A DNA stretch of 60,717 nt, from positions 1 through 60,717 of the forward strand of contig CALHNI010000005.1 in assembly GCA_938034975.1 (NCBI GenBank), in the 5' to 3' direction. The notes beneath the pieces were generated by a model. The model did no database searches, was not told the origin of the DNA, and was given only the letters and a program-made list of their open reading frames with translations. This document shows, one piece after another, positions 1 through 8,508 of the stretch (its first letter is position 1; every line of letters starts with the position of its first letter). The stretch comes from Candidatus Goldiibacteriota bacterium (GTDB lineage Bacteria > Oederibacteriota > PGYV01 > DYJU01). The position numbers and the translations under genes are program-made.

Positions 1-2
1 AC

Positions 3-1220
3 ACACCAACGAATACACCGACCGATACAGCAACCGATACACCGACAGATACTGCAACAAACACTGTTACATACACATTAACTTATACAGCAACAGATAC
101 GCTGACTAACACTTCAACCAATACGCCGACTTATACAGCAACAAATACGCTAACTGATACCCCAACAGACACTCAAACTAATACAATGACATATACAATA
201 ACAGATACACCAACCAATACCGCTACAAACACAATAACTGATACCCCAACAGAAACATTTACTTTTACTCTTACAAACACACCGACAAATACATCTACAT
301 TCACTTTAACAAATACAACCACTTATACAGAGACGCCAACGAAAACATATACAGAAACATATACACTAACAGAAACAGCAACATATACAATAACAAATAC
401 TGGAACCGATACACATACCTATACATTGACAAATACGCAAACTAATACATTAACTCAAACAAATTCTCCAACAGAAACACAGACCTTTACAATAACTAAT
501 ACTGACACAGAAACTCCAACTTACACAATTACCTTTACCTTTACTGAAACCAGAACATTTACATATACATATACTCCATCAAATACTTTTACAATTACAA
601 ATACTCCTACGCCTACACCAACATCAGGAGATAATACAATTGAAATAACAATTTATGATAGTCGTGGAGAGATTGTTAAAAATTTTGAAATTTTTAAATA
701 TAGCGAAATAATTCATAATTTTACATTTTCTGAAAATCCATTTAGAGCCAATGGAATAAAGATACTACAGATAAAAGATATAAATGGTAATATTTTAGGA
801 ATATGGAATGGTAAGGATAATAACGGTTACATCGTGTCAAGCGGAACATATATGGTAAAAATAAAAACCTTTGATAAAAATAATAATGATTATATTGTAA
901 TTCAAATATTGACTGTTATTTTGGAAAATTCATATTATATAAATAATTTTAAGGTCTTATATGACAAAGATAATATAAGGATTATATGTGAATTTGAAAA
1001 TATAGAGTGGATTACAATTAAAATATATAATTTGAAAGGCGAATTAATTAAGAAAATTTATCCTGAAATAAAAGCGGATAAAATAGATGAAATATGGGAT
1101 AAAAAATCTGCTTCCGGAAAAAAGGTTAGTAATGGTCTCTATGTAAGTATATTAGAATTTAAGGATAAACACACAGGTATTATAGATAGAAAGATAATAA
1201 AATTGGCAATAAAGGAATGA
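3..1220 (+). CDS. Thr-rich repeat secreted protein with FlgD-like C-terminus, 5' truncated by window
   Basis: The reading frame is open from base 3 and has no start in the window, so this is the C-terminal part of a longer protein. An internal ATG lies at 186 but the repeats run through it. Up to about base 630 it encodes an alternating Thr-X-Thr-X tract (TNT, TPT, TDT, TYT units), a likely extended, possibly O-glycosylated stalk. After this come two segments resembling FlgD/CHU-type Ig-like domains; the first contains IWNGKDNNG and the second IYNLKGELI and SNGLYV. The chitinase at 21734-25060 has the same stalk-plus-FlgD-like design. Secretion to the surface is inferred. The stop overlaps the archease start by 4 bp (ATGA), suggesting translational coupling. 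Confidence 0.8.
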   Translation, partial: TPTNTPTDTATDTPTDTATNTVTYTLTYTATDTLTNTSTNTPTYTATNTLTDTPTDTQTNTMTYTITDTPTNTATNTITDTPTETFTFTLTNTPTNTSTFTLTNTTTYTETPTKTYTETYTLTETATYTITNTGTDTHTYTLTNTQTNTLTQTNSPTETQTFTITNTDTETPTYTITFTFTETRTFTYTYTPSNTFTITNTPTPTPTSGDNTIEITIYDSRGEIVKNFEIFKYSEIIHNFTFSENPFRANGIKILQIKDINGNILGIWNGKDNNGYIVSSGTYMVKIKTFDKNNNDYIVIQILTVILENSYYINNFKVLYDKDNIRIICEFENIEWITIKIYNLKGELIKKIYPEIKADKIDEIWDKKSASGKKVSNGLYVSILEFKDKHTGIIDRKIIKLAIKE

Positions 1221-1642
1221 AAAATATTAAAATAATAGAGCATACCGCTGATATTGGATTTGAAATAAAAGCAAAAACAAAAAAAAAATTATTTGAAGTT
1301 GCAGTAAAAGAACTTCTTAAATTGATTTTTAAAGAAAAAAAGATAAAAAGTAAAACGATACAAAATGAAATAAAATTAAAAGCAGATACAGATGAAGAAC
1401 TTTTACATAATTTTTTAAATGAAATTTTATTTTTAATTTTTGTAAAAAAAATTTTTGTTAAAAAAGTAAAAATAATAAATCTGGATGAAAATAAAACAGA
1501 AATAAAGACAAGTGTGTATGGTTTTTTAACTAAAAAAACAGGGAATTATATAAAAAGGGAATTAAAAAGTGTTACTTATCACGGGCTAAAAATTACAAAA
1601 GAAAACCAATATTATAATGCAAAGATAATAATAGATATTTAA
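1217..1642 (+). CDS. Archease
   Basis: This 141-aa protein is full length for the archease family. It has the signature EHTADIGFE at residues 8-16 and the typical C-terminal TYHGLKI...IIIDI, whose terminal Asp is thought to join His9/Asp12 in metal binding. Archease is a small cytoplasmic protein that activates the RNA ligase RtcB during RNA repair or tRNA splicing. No rtcB is in the window. It overlaps the upstream gene by 4 bp, so expression may be coupled to it, although the two have no obvious common function. Confidence 0.88.
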   Translation: MKNIKIIEHTADIGFEIKAKTKKKLFEVAVKELLKLIFKEKKIKSKTIQNEIKLKADTDEELLHNFLNEILFLIFVKKIFVKKVKIINLDENKTEIKTSVYGFLTKKTGNYIKRELKSVTYHGLKITKENQYYNAKIIIDI

Positions 1643-1690
1643 ATCGTAAAAACTTATCAGAAAACGAATTATTGTAAAAAAATAAAATAT

Positions 1691-1750
1691 TTTCAGTTTT
1701 TTATTTTGTTAATGCGTTACTTTTATTTGTCAGTTTTTTATTTGAAATGA
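1691..1750 (-). repeat. Dispersed intergenic repeat, copy H (core only)
   Basis: Read on the minus strand this stretch matches the core of the repeat family described for copies A-D, around AAAAGTAACGCATTA followed by an A-rich run. The terminal palindromes are degenerate or missing. It lies between archease and pckG, both on the plus strand, so here the element points away from the downstream gene. Confidence 0.5.
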
Positions 1751-1858
1751 AAAATAATTATTGTTTTAAAAAAAATTGACCTTTTATATAAAATGGTAAA
1801 AGAATAAAAATGTTGGAGAATAAATTTTTAATACTGCTTTTTAGGTCTCCGATTTTAC

Positions 1859-1887
1859 TTGACAGCATATAATTTTTTTGTTAAAAA
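1859..1887 (+). promoter_or_regulatory. Putative sigma-70 promoter of pckG
   Basis: A perfect TTGACA (1859-1864) is followed 17 nt later by a poor -10 (TAAAAA, 1882-1887). The gene's ribosome binding site AAAGGAG lies at 1911-1917. The -35 is convincing and the -10 is weak. Confidence 0.4.
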
Positions 1888-1924
1888 ATTATGGATTAAA
1901 TATTAATATTAAAGGAGAATAGTT

Positions 1925-3691
1925 ATGGCTACCCCGCTTGAAAAATGGGTTGAAGAACAGGCTGATTTAACAAAACCAAAAAAGATACATTGGTGTGATG
2001 GTTCAGAAGAAGAAGCGAGAAAACTCATAGAAACAGGAATAAAAGAAGAAAATATTGAAGGCACACCTGTTTTTAAAGAATTAAATCAAAATACCTGGCC
2101 ATTATCATATTATCACAAAAGTCATCCCACAGATGTTGCAAGGACAGAACATTTAACATTTATCTGTCATAATGAAAATGATACAATAGGTCCTACTAAT
2201 AACTGGATGCATCCAGATGAAGCAAAAGAAAAAATGAAAAATCTTTTTAATGGGTGTATGAAAGGCAGGACAATGTATGTTCTTCCATACATGATGGGAC
2301 ATCCTGATTCTCCTTATGCAAAGGCATGTGTCCAGATTACAGATATTTCTTATGTTGCAGTAAGTATGCGAATTATGACGCGCATGAGTAAAAAAGTTAT
2401 TGAAAAAATCGGGAATTTAAATAATTTTGTTAAAGGATTACACTCAGTAGGTGATTTTAATCCTGAAAGGCGATTTATCATGCATTTCCCTGAGGAAAAT
2501 CTGGTTCAAAGTATTGGTTCAGGTTATGGAGGAAATGCTCTTTTAGGGAAGAAATGTTTTTCATTAAGAATTGCTTCATGGCTTGGTTTAAAAGAAGGAT
2601 GGCTTGCGGAACATATGGCATTGATTGGAGTTGAAACGCCTGAAGGGAAAATATATTATATTGCCGCTGCATTTCCATCTGCTTGTGGAAAAACGAATTT
2701 TGCCATGCTTGAATCTACATTGCCTGGTTATAAAGTATGGACTTTGGGCGATGATATAGTTTGGCTAAATATTGGGTCTGATGGTAGATTATGGGCAATG
2801 AATCCGGAAACAGGATTTTTTGGTGTTGCGCCAGGCACATCTTTAAAAACAAATCCAAATATGATGAAGACACTTAAAAATACTAAATTTTATCCTGTTT
2901 TATATACAAACACAGCATTGAATTTGGATACAAATGAACCCTGGTGGGAAGGGTTAGATGGAGATATCCCAGAAAATTTAATTGATTGGCAGGGAAAAAA
3001 ATGGGAAAGAGGAAGTGAAAACAAAGCAGCACATCCTAATTCACGATTTACAGTTTCAATATATAATTGTCCAACTTTATCTGAAGAGTATGATAATCCA
3101 AATGGTGTTCCAATTTCTGCAATAATTTTAGGCAGCAAAAGAACAAAACTTTTGCCATTAATAGTAGAAGCTTTTAACTGGGAACATGGAGTTTTTTGTG
3201 GTGCTCGTAGTGGCTCAGAAACAACTGCTGCAGCGGCTCATAGTGTTGGTGTTATACGCAGGGACCCTATGGCAATGTTGCCATTTTGTGGTTACAATAT
3301 GGGTGATTATTTTAAGCATTGGATTGAAATTGGCAAAAAATTAACCAAACAACCTAAAATATTCACTGCAAATTGGTTTAGAACAGATGAAAATGGAAAA
3401 TTTTTATGGCCAGGTTTTGGTGATAATATAAGAGTTTTAAAATGGATTATTGATAGGATTGAAAATAAAGTAGACGCAAAAGAAACACCTATTGGATTAA
3501 TTCCCGAATATAATCAATTTGATTTAAACGGAATTAATTTAAGTAAGGAAAAATGGGAAAAACTTTTTAACATAGATAAAGAAGAATGGAAAACTGAAGT
3601 TTTAGAAGTACAAAAGTTTTTTAATCAATTCGGAAATCATTTACCAGTTGAATTGACTAATTATTTAGAAAAATTGAAAACACAATTGTAA
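1925..3691 (+). CDS. pckG: Phosphoenolpyruvate carboxykinase (GTP)
   Basis: The 588-aa product matches the GTP-dependent PEPCK family in length and motifs. The P-loop variant FPSACGKTN sits near residues 249-257, and IGSGYGGNALLGKKC and FCGARSGSETTAAA are also present. It interconverts oxaloacetate + GTP and PEP + CO2 + GDP in the cytoplasm, the entry step of gluconeogenesis or a PEP-carboxylating route. AAAGGAG ends 7 nt before the ATG. The PTS and YvcK genes downstream also deal with PEP and gluconeogenesis, so its placement is logical, though a repeat-containing gap separates them. The stop overlaps the next small ORF by one base. Confidence 0.95.
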   Translation: MATPLEKWVEEQADLTKPKKIHWCDGSEEEARKLIETGIKEENIEGTPVFKELNQNTWPLSYYHKSHPTDVARTEHLTFICHNENDTIGPTNNWMHPDEAKEKMKNLFNGCMKGRTMYVLPYMMGHPDSPYAKACVQITDISYVAVSMRIMTRMSKKVIEKIGNLNNFVKGLHSVGDFNPERRFIMHFPEENLVQSIGSGYGGNALLGKKCFSLRIASWLGLKEGWLAEHMALIGVETPEGKIYYIAAAFPSACGKTNFAMLESTLPGYKVWTLGDDIVWLNIGSDGRLWAMNPETGFFGVAPGTSLKTNPNMMKTLKNTKFYPVLYTNTALNLDTNEPWWEGLDGDIPENLIDWQGKKWERGSENKAAHPNSRFTVSIYNCPTLSEEYDNPNGVPISAIILGSKRTKLLPLIVEAFNWEHGVFCGARSGSETTAAAAHSVGVIRRDPMAMLPFCGYNMGDYFKHWIEIGKKLTKQPKIFTANWFRTDENGKFLWPGFGDNIRVLKWIIDRIENKVDAKETPIGLIPEYNQFDLNGINLSKEKWEKLFNIDKEEWKTEVLEVQKFFNQFGNHLPVELTNYLEKLKTQL

Positions 3692-3867
3692 TGGGAAAAC
3701 ATAAAAGTTTTATAACAACCAAAAAGTCAAAAAGTAAAATAAAAACAGTTACAAAAACGGTTGATATACCTTTAAGAAAACCTGAGGAAGACCCAATAAA
3801 ATATTATTTAAAATTAAAAAAAATGGGATTGCCTTTACCAAAAATTGATGATAATAAAACAAAATAA
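3691..3867 (+). CDS. Small basic protein of unknown function (58 aa)
   Basis: This ORF starts in the last base of the pckG stop (TAATG), an arrangement typical of translational coupling. The product begins MGKHKSFITTKKSKSK and ends with a Pro-rich segment, KKMGLPLPKIDDNKTK. It is lysine-rich, has no signal peptide or membrane segment, and is probably cytoplasmic. I do not recognise the family. It has no separate Shine-Dalgarno. The tight coupling and protein-like composition make it a plausible gene, but a chance ORF is not excluded. Confidence 0.5.
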   Translation: MGKHKSFITTKKSKSKIKTVTKTVDIPLRKPEEDPIKYYLKLKKMGLPLPKIDDNKTK

Positions 3868-4029
3868 AATTAGAAAATAAAAATATTCCTGAAAATAGCA
3901 TTTATTGAAAAGTAAAGTCTATAAAAAATATCTCCCCATATATAAAACCGCATTCGATTTTATGACTTTAACTCCTTTTCTGTGGCTGAATGCTGCTTAA
4001 AAGATTTTTTGTTTTTTTAGCCATTAATT
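3868..4029. other. Non-coding gap after pckG
   Basis: No protein-like ORF is present. The T-rich run at about 4000-4018 after a short G/C-containing segment could be a weak terminator for the pckG transcript, but I see no strong stem. The rest of the gap up to bioY is repeat copy A and the bioY promoter. Confidence 0.3.
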
Positions 4030-4240
4030 TTGCTACGCATTAAAAGATTGCGATTTTTCAGGGGAAAAAGGAAATATAAAAAAAGTTTTATAAACAAATA
4101 AAAATTTAAAAATGAATTTATTTTTAAAATTAAAAAACAGGTGAATTAAATTAATGAACTATAAAAATAAAAAATTATTAAACAAAAAAGCAAAAATATT
4201 TTATATTCCCGTAAAAACGCATTTTCTAATGCGTTTTTAC
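4030..4240 (+). repeat. Dispersed intergenic repeat, copy A
   Basis: The left end is a degenerate hairpin with GCGATTTTTCAGGGG. The conserved middle includes TTTATAAACAAATA and ACAGGTGAATTAAA. The right end is a perfect palindrome at 4211-4240 whose arms are GTAAAAACGCATT and AATGCGTTTTTAC around a TTCT loop. The bioY promoter starts 16 nt after the palindrome. The same layout recurs in copies B, C and D. Confidence 0.8.
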
Positions 4241-4256
4241 AGAGCAAATATTTTAA

Positions 4257-4285
4257 TTGACATAATTTTTTTAATAACTTAAAAT
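4257..4285 (+). promoter_or_regulatory. Sigma-70-like promoter of bioY
   Basis: TTGACA (4257-4262), a 17-nt spacer and TAAAAT (4280-4285). It lies 16 nt downstream of the repeat copy A palindrome and about 34 nt upstream of the bioY start. Confidence 0.65.
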
Positions 4286-4318
4286 TAGTTATATATTATT
4301 TAAAAAAAGAGGTGTATT

Positions 4319-4876
4319 ATGAGAGAATATATAGATATTTTAAGAAAAGAATATGTTGTGCCTATTCCTATAAATAAAACTTTTTCAATACTGTTATTTT
4401 CATATCTGACTTTTTGTGGAGCAATGATAAAAATATATGTGCCCTTTACTCCTGTTCCATTTACTTTGCAGAATTTTGTTTTATTTATTTCAATATATTA
4501 TCTTGGCTCAAAAGAAGTTGGCATTTCGCAATTGTTGTATATTTTATTAGGTTTTATCGGTGCGCCTGTTTTTGCTGTTGGTTTAAGCGGGATTGCAATT
4601 TTTATAGGTCCAACAGCAGGATATTTAATTGGTTTTGTAGTTTCTGGATTTTTAATGGCATTTTTTTATAATAAAATAAAAAGAAAAAATTATTTCAATA
4701 GATTTTTAACATTTTGGGGTGGAGCATTATTGATACTTTTATTTGGAACTTTGCATCTTGCCTTTATTTATGGGTTAGGTTTAAAAAAAGCATTTATAAT
4801 AGGTTTTCTACCTTTTTTAATACCAGACACTTTTAAAGCATTAGTTGCAGCATTATTTTATAAAATTATAAAATAA
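4319..4876 (+). CDS. bioY: Biotin ECF transporter substrate-binding component BioY
   Basis: This 185-aa integral membrane protein has about six hydrophobic segments and the family motif VPFTPVPFTLQNF near residue 40, followed by GFIGAPVFAVG and GPTAGYLIGF. BioY binds biotin and works with an energy-coupling EcfAT module, or alone in some bacteria; no ecfA or ecfT is in the window. GAGGTG precedes the ATG. It has its own promoter behind repeat copy A. rpoN starts 2 nt after its stop, so the two are probably co-transcribed. Confidence 0.9.
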   Translation: MREYIDILRKEYVVPIPINKTFSILLFSYLTFCGAMIKIYVPFTPVPFTLQNFVLFISIYYLGSKEVGISQLLYILLGFIGAPVFAVGLSGIAIFIGPTAGYLIGFVVSGFLMAFFYNKIKRKNYFNRFLTFWGGALLILLFGTLHLAFIYGLGLKKAFIIGFLPFLIPDTFKALVAALFYKIIK

Positions 4877-4877
4877 G

Positions 4878-6287
4878 ATGGATATAAATAATAATCTTAA
4901 TTTACAACAAGAATTAAAACAGCAATTACGCTTAACTCATGAAACAAAATTAAGCCTTGATATTCTTCAGGCAACATATATGGAATTAGAAGATATTTTA
5001 AATCAGGAATTAGTTAACAATCCTTTGATAGAAGATATAACCATAAGAAAACCAGAAGAAAAAAATGTCAACATTGAAAATTCAAAAGAAGAAATGGAAG
5101 AAAATATAAAAGAAAGCGATGAAGAAAAAACTTTTGAATCTTTTAATAAAGCAGAAATAGAAGAAAATGAAGAATATAACAAAGTAGTTGATTATCATTA
5201 TAATTCAATAAAACAGATTGAACAAAAGGACCTTCAGACATATTTGCTTGAAAAATTAGATGAAATGAATATTGAAAATCAGGAATTATATAATGCAGCA
5301 AAGGCAATTATTCTTGAATTGGATGATAATGGTTTTTTGTCTATTACTACTGAGGAAATATCAAAAGAAACAGGGCTGAATCAGGAAATTATTGAAAAAG
5401 CATTGCAAATTATTCAAAGTATAGATGATCCTGCTGGTATAGGAGCAAGAGATATTAGAGAAAGTTTGCTTATTCAGTTAAGGCATAAAAATTTTATTGA
5501 TTCCCTTGCATATAAAATAGTTGAATCACATTTTGAATTGTTAGGGAAAAAACAATATGAAAAATTAGCTCAGGTATTTAAAGTTTCAATTGATGATATT
5601 AAAAATGCTGAAAAAATTATTAAGGAGTGTGATCCTTATCCTGGGAAAAGTTTTAAAATAATTGAAAAGCCAATATATATAATACCAGATATTATTGTGA
5701 CAGAAGAGGATGGGAAACTAAAAGTAAATATAATGGGAAGCGAGATAGATATAAAAGTCAATAAAACTTATATTGAAGAATATAAAAAGAATTGCACAAC
5801 AAAAGATTTTATTGAAAAATATCAGAAAAATATAAAAGATTTAATGGATGCTCTTGACAAAAGAAGTAAAACTGTCCAAAAAATTGTTGAATTAATACTT
5901 AATATTCAAAAAGATTATATTTTAAATCCAGAGTCTGGACTAAAACCACTTACATTAAAAGAAATAGCCGATGCCATAGGTGTCCATGAATCAACGGTGA
6001 GCAGGGCTGTATCGCGTAAATATATCCAGATGCCTTCAGGAGTTTTACCCCTGAAAAGTTTTTTCTCTCAAAAGTTACAAACAAGTTATGGTGATATCTC
6101 AAACAAGGTTGCCCAAGAAAAAATAAAGAATTTAATAGAAAATGAAAATAAAAAAAACCCTTTGACTGATACTGAAATTACAGAGATTTTAAATAAACAG
6201 GGGATAAATATATCGCGTAGAACAGTAACCAAATATAGAGAACAACTCGGCATTATGTCTGTAAATATGAGGAAACGAAAAATATAA
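4878..6287 (+). CDS. rpoN: RNA polymerase sigma-54 factor
   Basis: This 469-aa protein has all three parts of sigma-54: the Gln/Leu-rich N-terminus that contacts activators (LQQELKQQLRLTHETK), an acidic linker near residues 50-110, and the core-binding and DNA-binding C-terminus. The RpoN box reads SRRTVTKYRE at residues 446-455 (usual ARRTVAKYRE), and a helix-turn-helix is seen around HESTVSRAVSRKYIQ. It recognises -24/-12 promoters; one near-perfect example is at 30789. It lacks a strong ribosome binding site and probably depends on coupling to bioY. rpoN beside hpf and a PtsN-like EIIA is the classical proteobacterial arrangement. Confidence 0.97.
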   Translation: MDINNNLNLQQELKQQLRLTHETKLSLDILQATYMELEDILNQELVNNPLIEDITIRKPEEKNVNIENSKEEMEENIKESDEEKTFESFNKAEIEENEEYNKVVDYHYNSIKQIEQKDLQTYLLEKLDEMNIENQELYNAAKAIILELDDNGFLSITTEEISKETGLNQEIIEKALQIIQSIDDPAGIGARDIRESLLIQLRHKNFIDSLAYKIVESHFELLGKKQYEKLAQVFKVSIDDIKNAEKIIKECDPYPGKSFKIIEKPIYIIPDIIVTEEDGKLKVNIMGSEIDIKVNKTYIEEYKKNCTTKDFIEKYQKNIKDLMDALDKRSKTVQKIVELILNIQKDYILNPESGLKPLTLKEIADAIGVHESTVSRAVSRKYIQMPSGVLPLKSFFSQKLQTSYGDISNKVAQEKIKNLIENENKKNPLTDTEITEILNKQGINISRRTVTKYREQLGIMSVNMRKRKI

Positions 6288-6367
6288 ACAATTATATAAT
6301 TTAATCTATAAAACTTTTTAATTAAAAATAAATAAACGAAAAATATATTCAACAATTTGATAAATAT

Positions 6368-6396
6368 TTGACTTTATATTAAATATATGTTATTCT
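6368..6396 (+). promoter_or_regulatory. Putative sigma-70 promoter of hpf operon
   Basis: TTGACT (6368-6373), 17 nt, TATTCT (6391-6396), in the 200-nt gap between rpoN and hpf. In such AT-rich DNA chance matches are common. Confidence 0.4.
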
Positions 6397-6489
6397 TAAT
6401 AAAAAAAATATTTTTTTGATTTAAAATTGATTGGAAAAATATAAAAATTATCATAAGTTTTTTATATATTATTTTAAGGAGGTATAATA

Positions 6490-7035
6490 ATGGAAATTCT
6501 CCTTACTGGAAGGCATTTAGTTATTACAGATGCAATAAAAAGTTATGTTGAAAAAAAATTATCAAAGATGGAAAATTACTTTGATTTTAAGGAAAATGGA
6601 AGATTACATGTTACAATATCTGTGGAAAAATTTAGACATATTGCCGAAGCAAATTTAAGGTCAAAAAAGCATAATATATCAGCAAAAGTGGAAACAACTG
6701 ATATGTATTCTTCAATTGATAAATTAGAGGACAAACTTTTAATTCAGATAAAAAAAATAAAAGATAAACAACAAAAATTTATCAAAGGCAAGGGCAAAAA
6801 AGTTAATATACTTGCAAATATATCAAATATAGTAAGCTCAACAGGAGAAAAATACAATGAAATAATTGAAGAAGAATTACAGGTAACAAAGCCAATGAAT
6901 ACTGAAGAAGCCATAGAGGAAGCTGAATTATCAAAAGAAAAAATGATTTTATTTTATAATGTGGATTTTAATAAAGTATGTTTTTTAAGAAAAAGAAAAG
7001 ATGGAAAATACGGGTTAACAATATCCAAATATTAA
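6490..7035 (+). CDS. hpf: Ribosome hibernation promoting factor, long form
   Basis: The N-terminal ~105 residues match the HPF/YfiA fold (MEILLTGRHLVITDAIKSYV, then ISAKVETTDMYSSIDKLEDKL). A linker and a C-terminal ~50-residue domain (ELSKEKMILFYNVDFNKVCF...DGKYGLTI) correspond to the dimerisation domain of long HPF, which pairs 70S ribosomes into inactive 100S particles when growth stops. The length, 181 aa, is normal for long HPF. An excellent AAGGAGG precedes the ATG. It lies between rpoN and the EIIA gene, as in many bacteria. Confidence 0.93.
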   Translation: MEILLTGRHLVITDAIKSYVEKKLSKMENYFDFKENGRLHVTISVEKFRHIAEANLRSKKHNISAKVETTDMYSSIDKLEDKLLIQIKKIKDKQQKFIKGKGKKVNILANISNIVSSTGEKYNEIIEEELQVTKPMNTEEAIEEAELSKEKMILFYNVDFNKVCFLRKRKDGKYGLTISKY

Positions 7036-7052
7036 TTAAAAGAGGTGAATAT

Positions 7053-7520
7053 ATGATGCGGATACTTGATTTTCTTGCCAAGGATAGTATAAATATAGAT
7101 TTGAAATCTAAAAGTAAAAAAGAAGTGATTGAAGAACTAGTTGATATTTTATCCGGAAAAGAAGTAATTCTTGATAAAAAAGTAATAATTGAATCGCTCA
7201 TGGAAAGGGAAGAATTGGGGAGCACAGGGGTCGGGCAGGGAATAGCAATACCCCATAGTAAAACAAAAGGAGCCAAAGAACTTATAGGCGCTTTTGGTGT
7301 ATCAAAATCAGGAATAGAATTTGATGCATTGGATGGCGAGCCAGTTCACATATTTTTTCTATTGCTTGCGCCAGAAGGTGCGGCTGGTCTTATGCTTAAA
7401 GCCCTTGCCAGAGTATCAAATTTTCTTAAAAATAAATATTACAGAAAAAAAATATTAGAGGCAAAAACCAAAGAAGATATTATTGCTATTTTAGAAGAAG
7501 AAGAAAAAATGAAACAATAA
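7053..7520 (+). CDS. ptsN: PTS EIIA component, fructose/nitrogen type (PtsN-like)
   Basis: This PTS EIIA type-2 domain protein (155 aa) has the phosphorylatable His68 in GQGIAIPHSK. ATG codons at 7053 and 7056 follow GAGGTG; an upstream in-frame ATG at 6978 lies inside hpf and is unlikely. It accepts phosphate from HPr and, in relatives, regulates rather than transports. With rpoN, hpf and hprK around it, a PTS(Ntr)-like regulatory role is the best reading. The following hprK suggests cross-talk between HPr-Ser phosphorylation and this protein. Confidence 0.88.
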   Translation: MMRILDFLAKDSINIDLKSKSKKEVIEELVDILSGKEVILDKKVIIESLMEREELGSTGVGQGIAIPHSKTKGAKELIGAFGVSKSGIEFDALDGEPVHIFFLLLAPEGAAGLMLKALARVSNFLKNKYYRKKILEAKTKEDIIAILEEEEKMKQ

Positions 7521-7560
7521 AATAACTTTTCCTGCTTTTTAAAGGAGGCATTTCTTTAAT

Positions 7561-8508
7561 ATGAATTATATTACCGTGAAACAATTTTTTGAAGAAAATA
7601 AAAAAGATTTGCACCTGAAAATAATAGCAGGAGAAAAATATTTAGAAACAAAAAAAATTGTGGTATCTGATATAAACAGACCAGGACTTGCCCTTGCCGG
7701 TTTTTTTGATTATTTCCCTTATGAAAGAATTCAGGTTTTTGGAAAGACAGAATTTGCCTATCTTAAAAAACAAAAAAAAGAGCATATACATAATATTCTT
7801 AAAAAATTTTTTTCTTCAAAAATATGTTGTGTTATTATTGCGAGGAATCTGAAACCGGCTTCTTATTTTACTGAACTTGCTGATGAATACGAAGTCCCTA
7901 TTTTACAGACATCATTATTTACAATGAAACTTATTAATTCGGCAATGACATATCTTGAAAAAAGACTTGCTCCAAAAGTGACTTTACATGGAACCTTTGT
8001 TGATGTTTATGGAATTGGAATTTTGTTGTTTGGTAAAAGTGGAATTGGTAAAAGTGAAATATCACTTGAACTTGTCAAAAGAGGACATAGATTAATTGCC
8101 GATGATCTGGTAGAAATAATAAAACTGGGCGATAATGAACTTATAGGCAAGGGAATTAATATTGTTCAACATCATATGGAAATAAGAGGAATAGGAATTA
8201 TAGATTTGAAAAGTCTATTTGGAATAGGGGTTATACGGGAACAGCAAAAAGTTGAATTGGTAATATTTTTAGAAGAGTGGGAAGCCGATAAAGATTATGA
8301 GCGGTTAGGGTTAGAAGAAAAGTTTGAAAATATTTTGGGTATAAAAGTGCCCAAGATAATTCTACCGGTAAAACCAGGAAGGAATTTAAGTATAATAATT
8401 GAAGTTGCTGCTATGATGAGACGATTAAAAGCACAAGGTCATAATACAGCAAAGGAATTAAATAAAACAATAATAAATTGGATGAAAAGAGAAATTCCTA
8501 ATGTTTAA
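7561..8508 (+). CDS. hprK: HPr kinase/phosphorylase
   Basis: This 315-aa bifunctional enzyme phosphorylates and dephosphorylates the regulatory Ser of HPr. Walker A is GKSGIGKS at residues 158-165, the catalytic His143 is in LHGTFVDV, ADDLVEI follows at 180-186, and the C-terminal signature region is IEVAAMMRRLKAQGHN. AAAGGAGG precedes the ATG. Its substrate HPr (12277-12549) keeps a Ser at position 47, so the pair should work. The stop overlaps yvcK by 8 bp. Confidence 0.95.
   Translation: MNYITVKQFFEENKKDLHLKIIAGEKYLETKKIVVSDINRPGLALAGFFDYFPYERIQVFGKTEFAYLKKQKKEHIHNILKKFFSSKICCVIIARNLKPASYFTELADEYEVPILQTSLFTMKLINSAMTYLEKRLAPKVTLHGTFVDVYGIGILLFGKSGIGKSEISLELVKRGHRLIADDLVEIIKLGDNELIGKGINIVQHHMEIRGIGIIDLKSLFGIGVIREQQKVELVIFLEEWEADKDYERLGLEEKFENILGIKVPKIILPVKPGRNLSIIIEVAAMMRRLKAQGHNTAKELNKTIINWMKREIPNV

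Noticed and set aside
1-630. Tandem repeats at the window start as a CRISPR array or non-coding satellite
   Set aside because: The units keep one open reading frame encoding Thr-X-Thr-X and have no constant repeat/spacer lengths.
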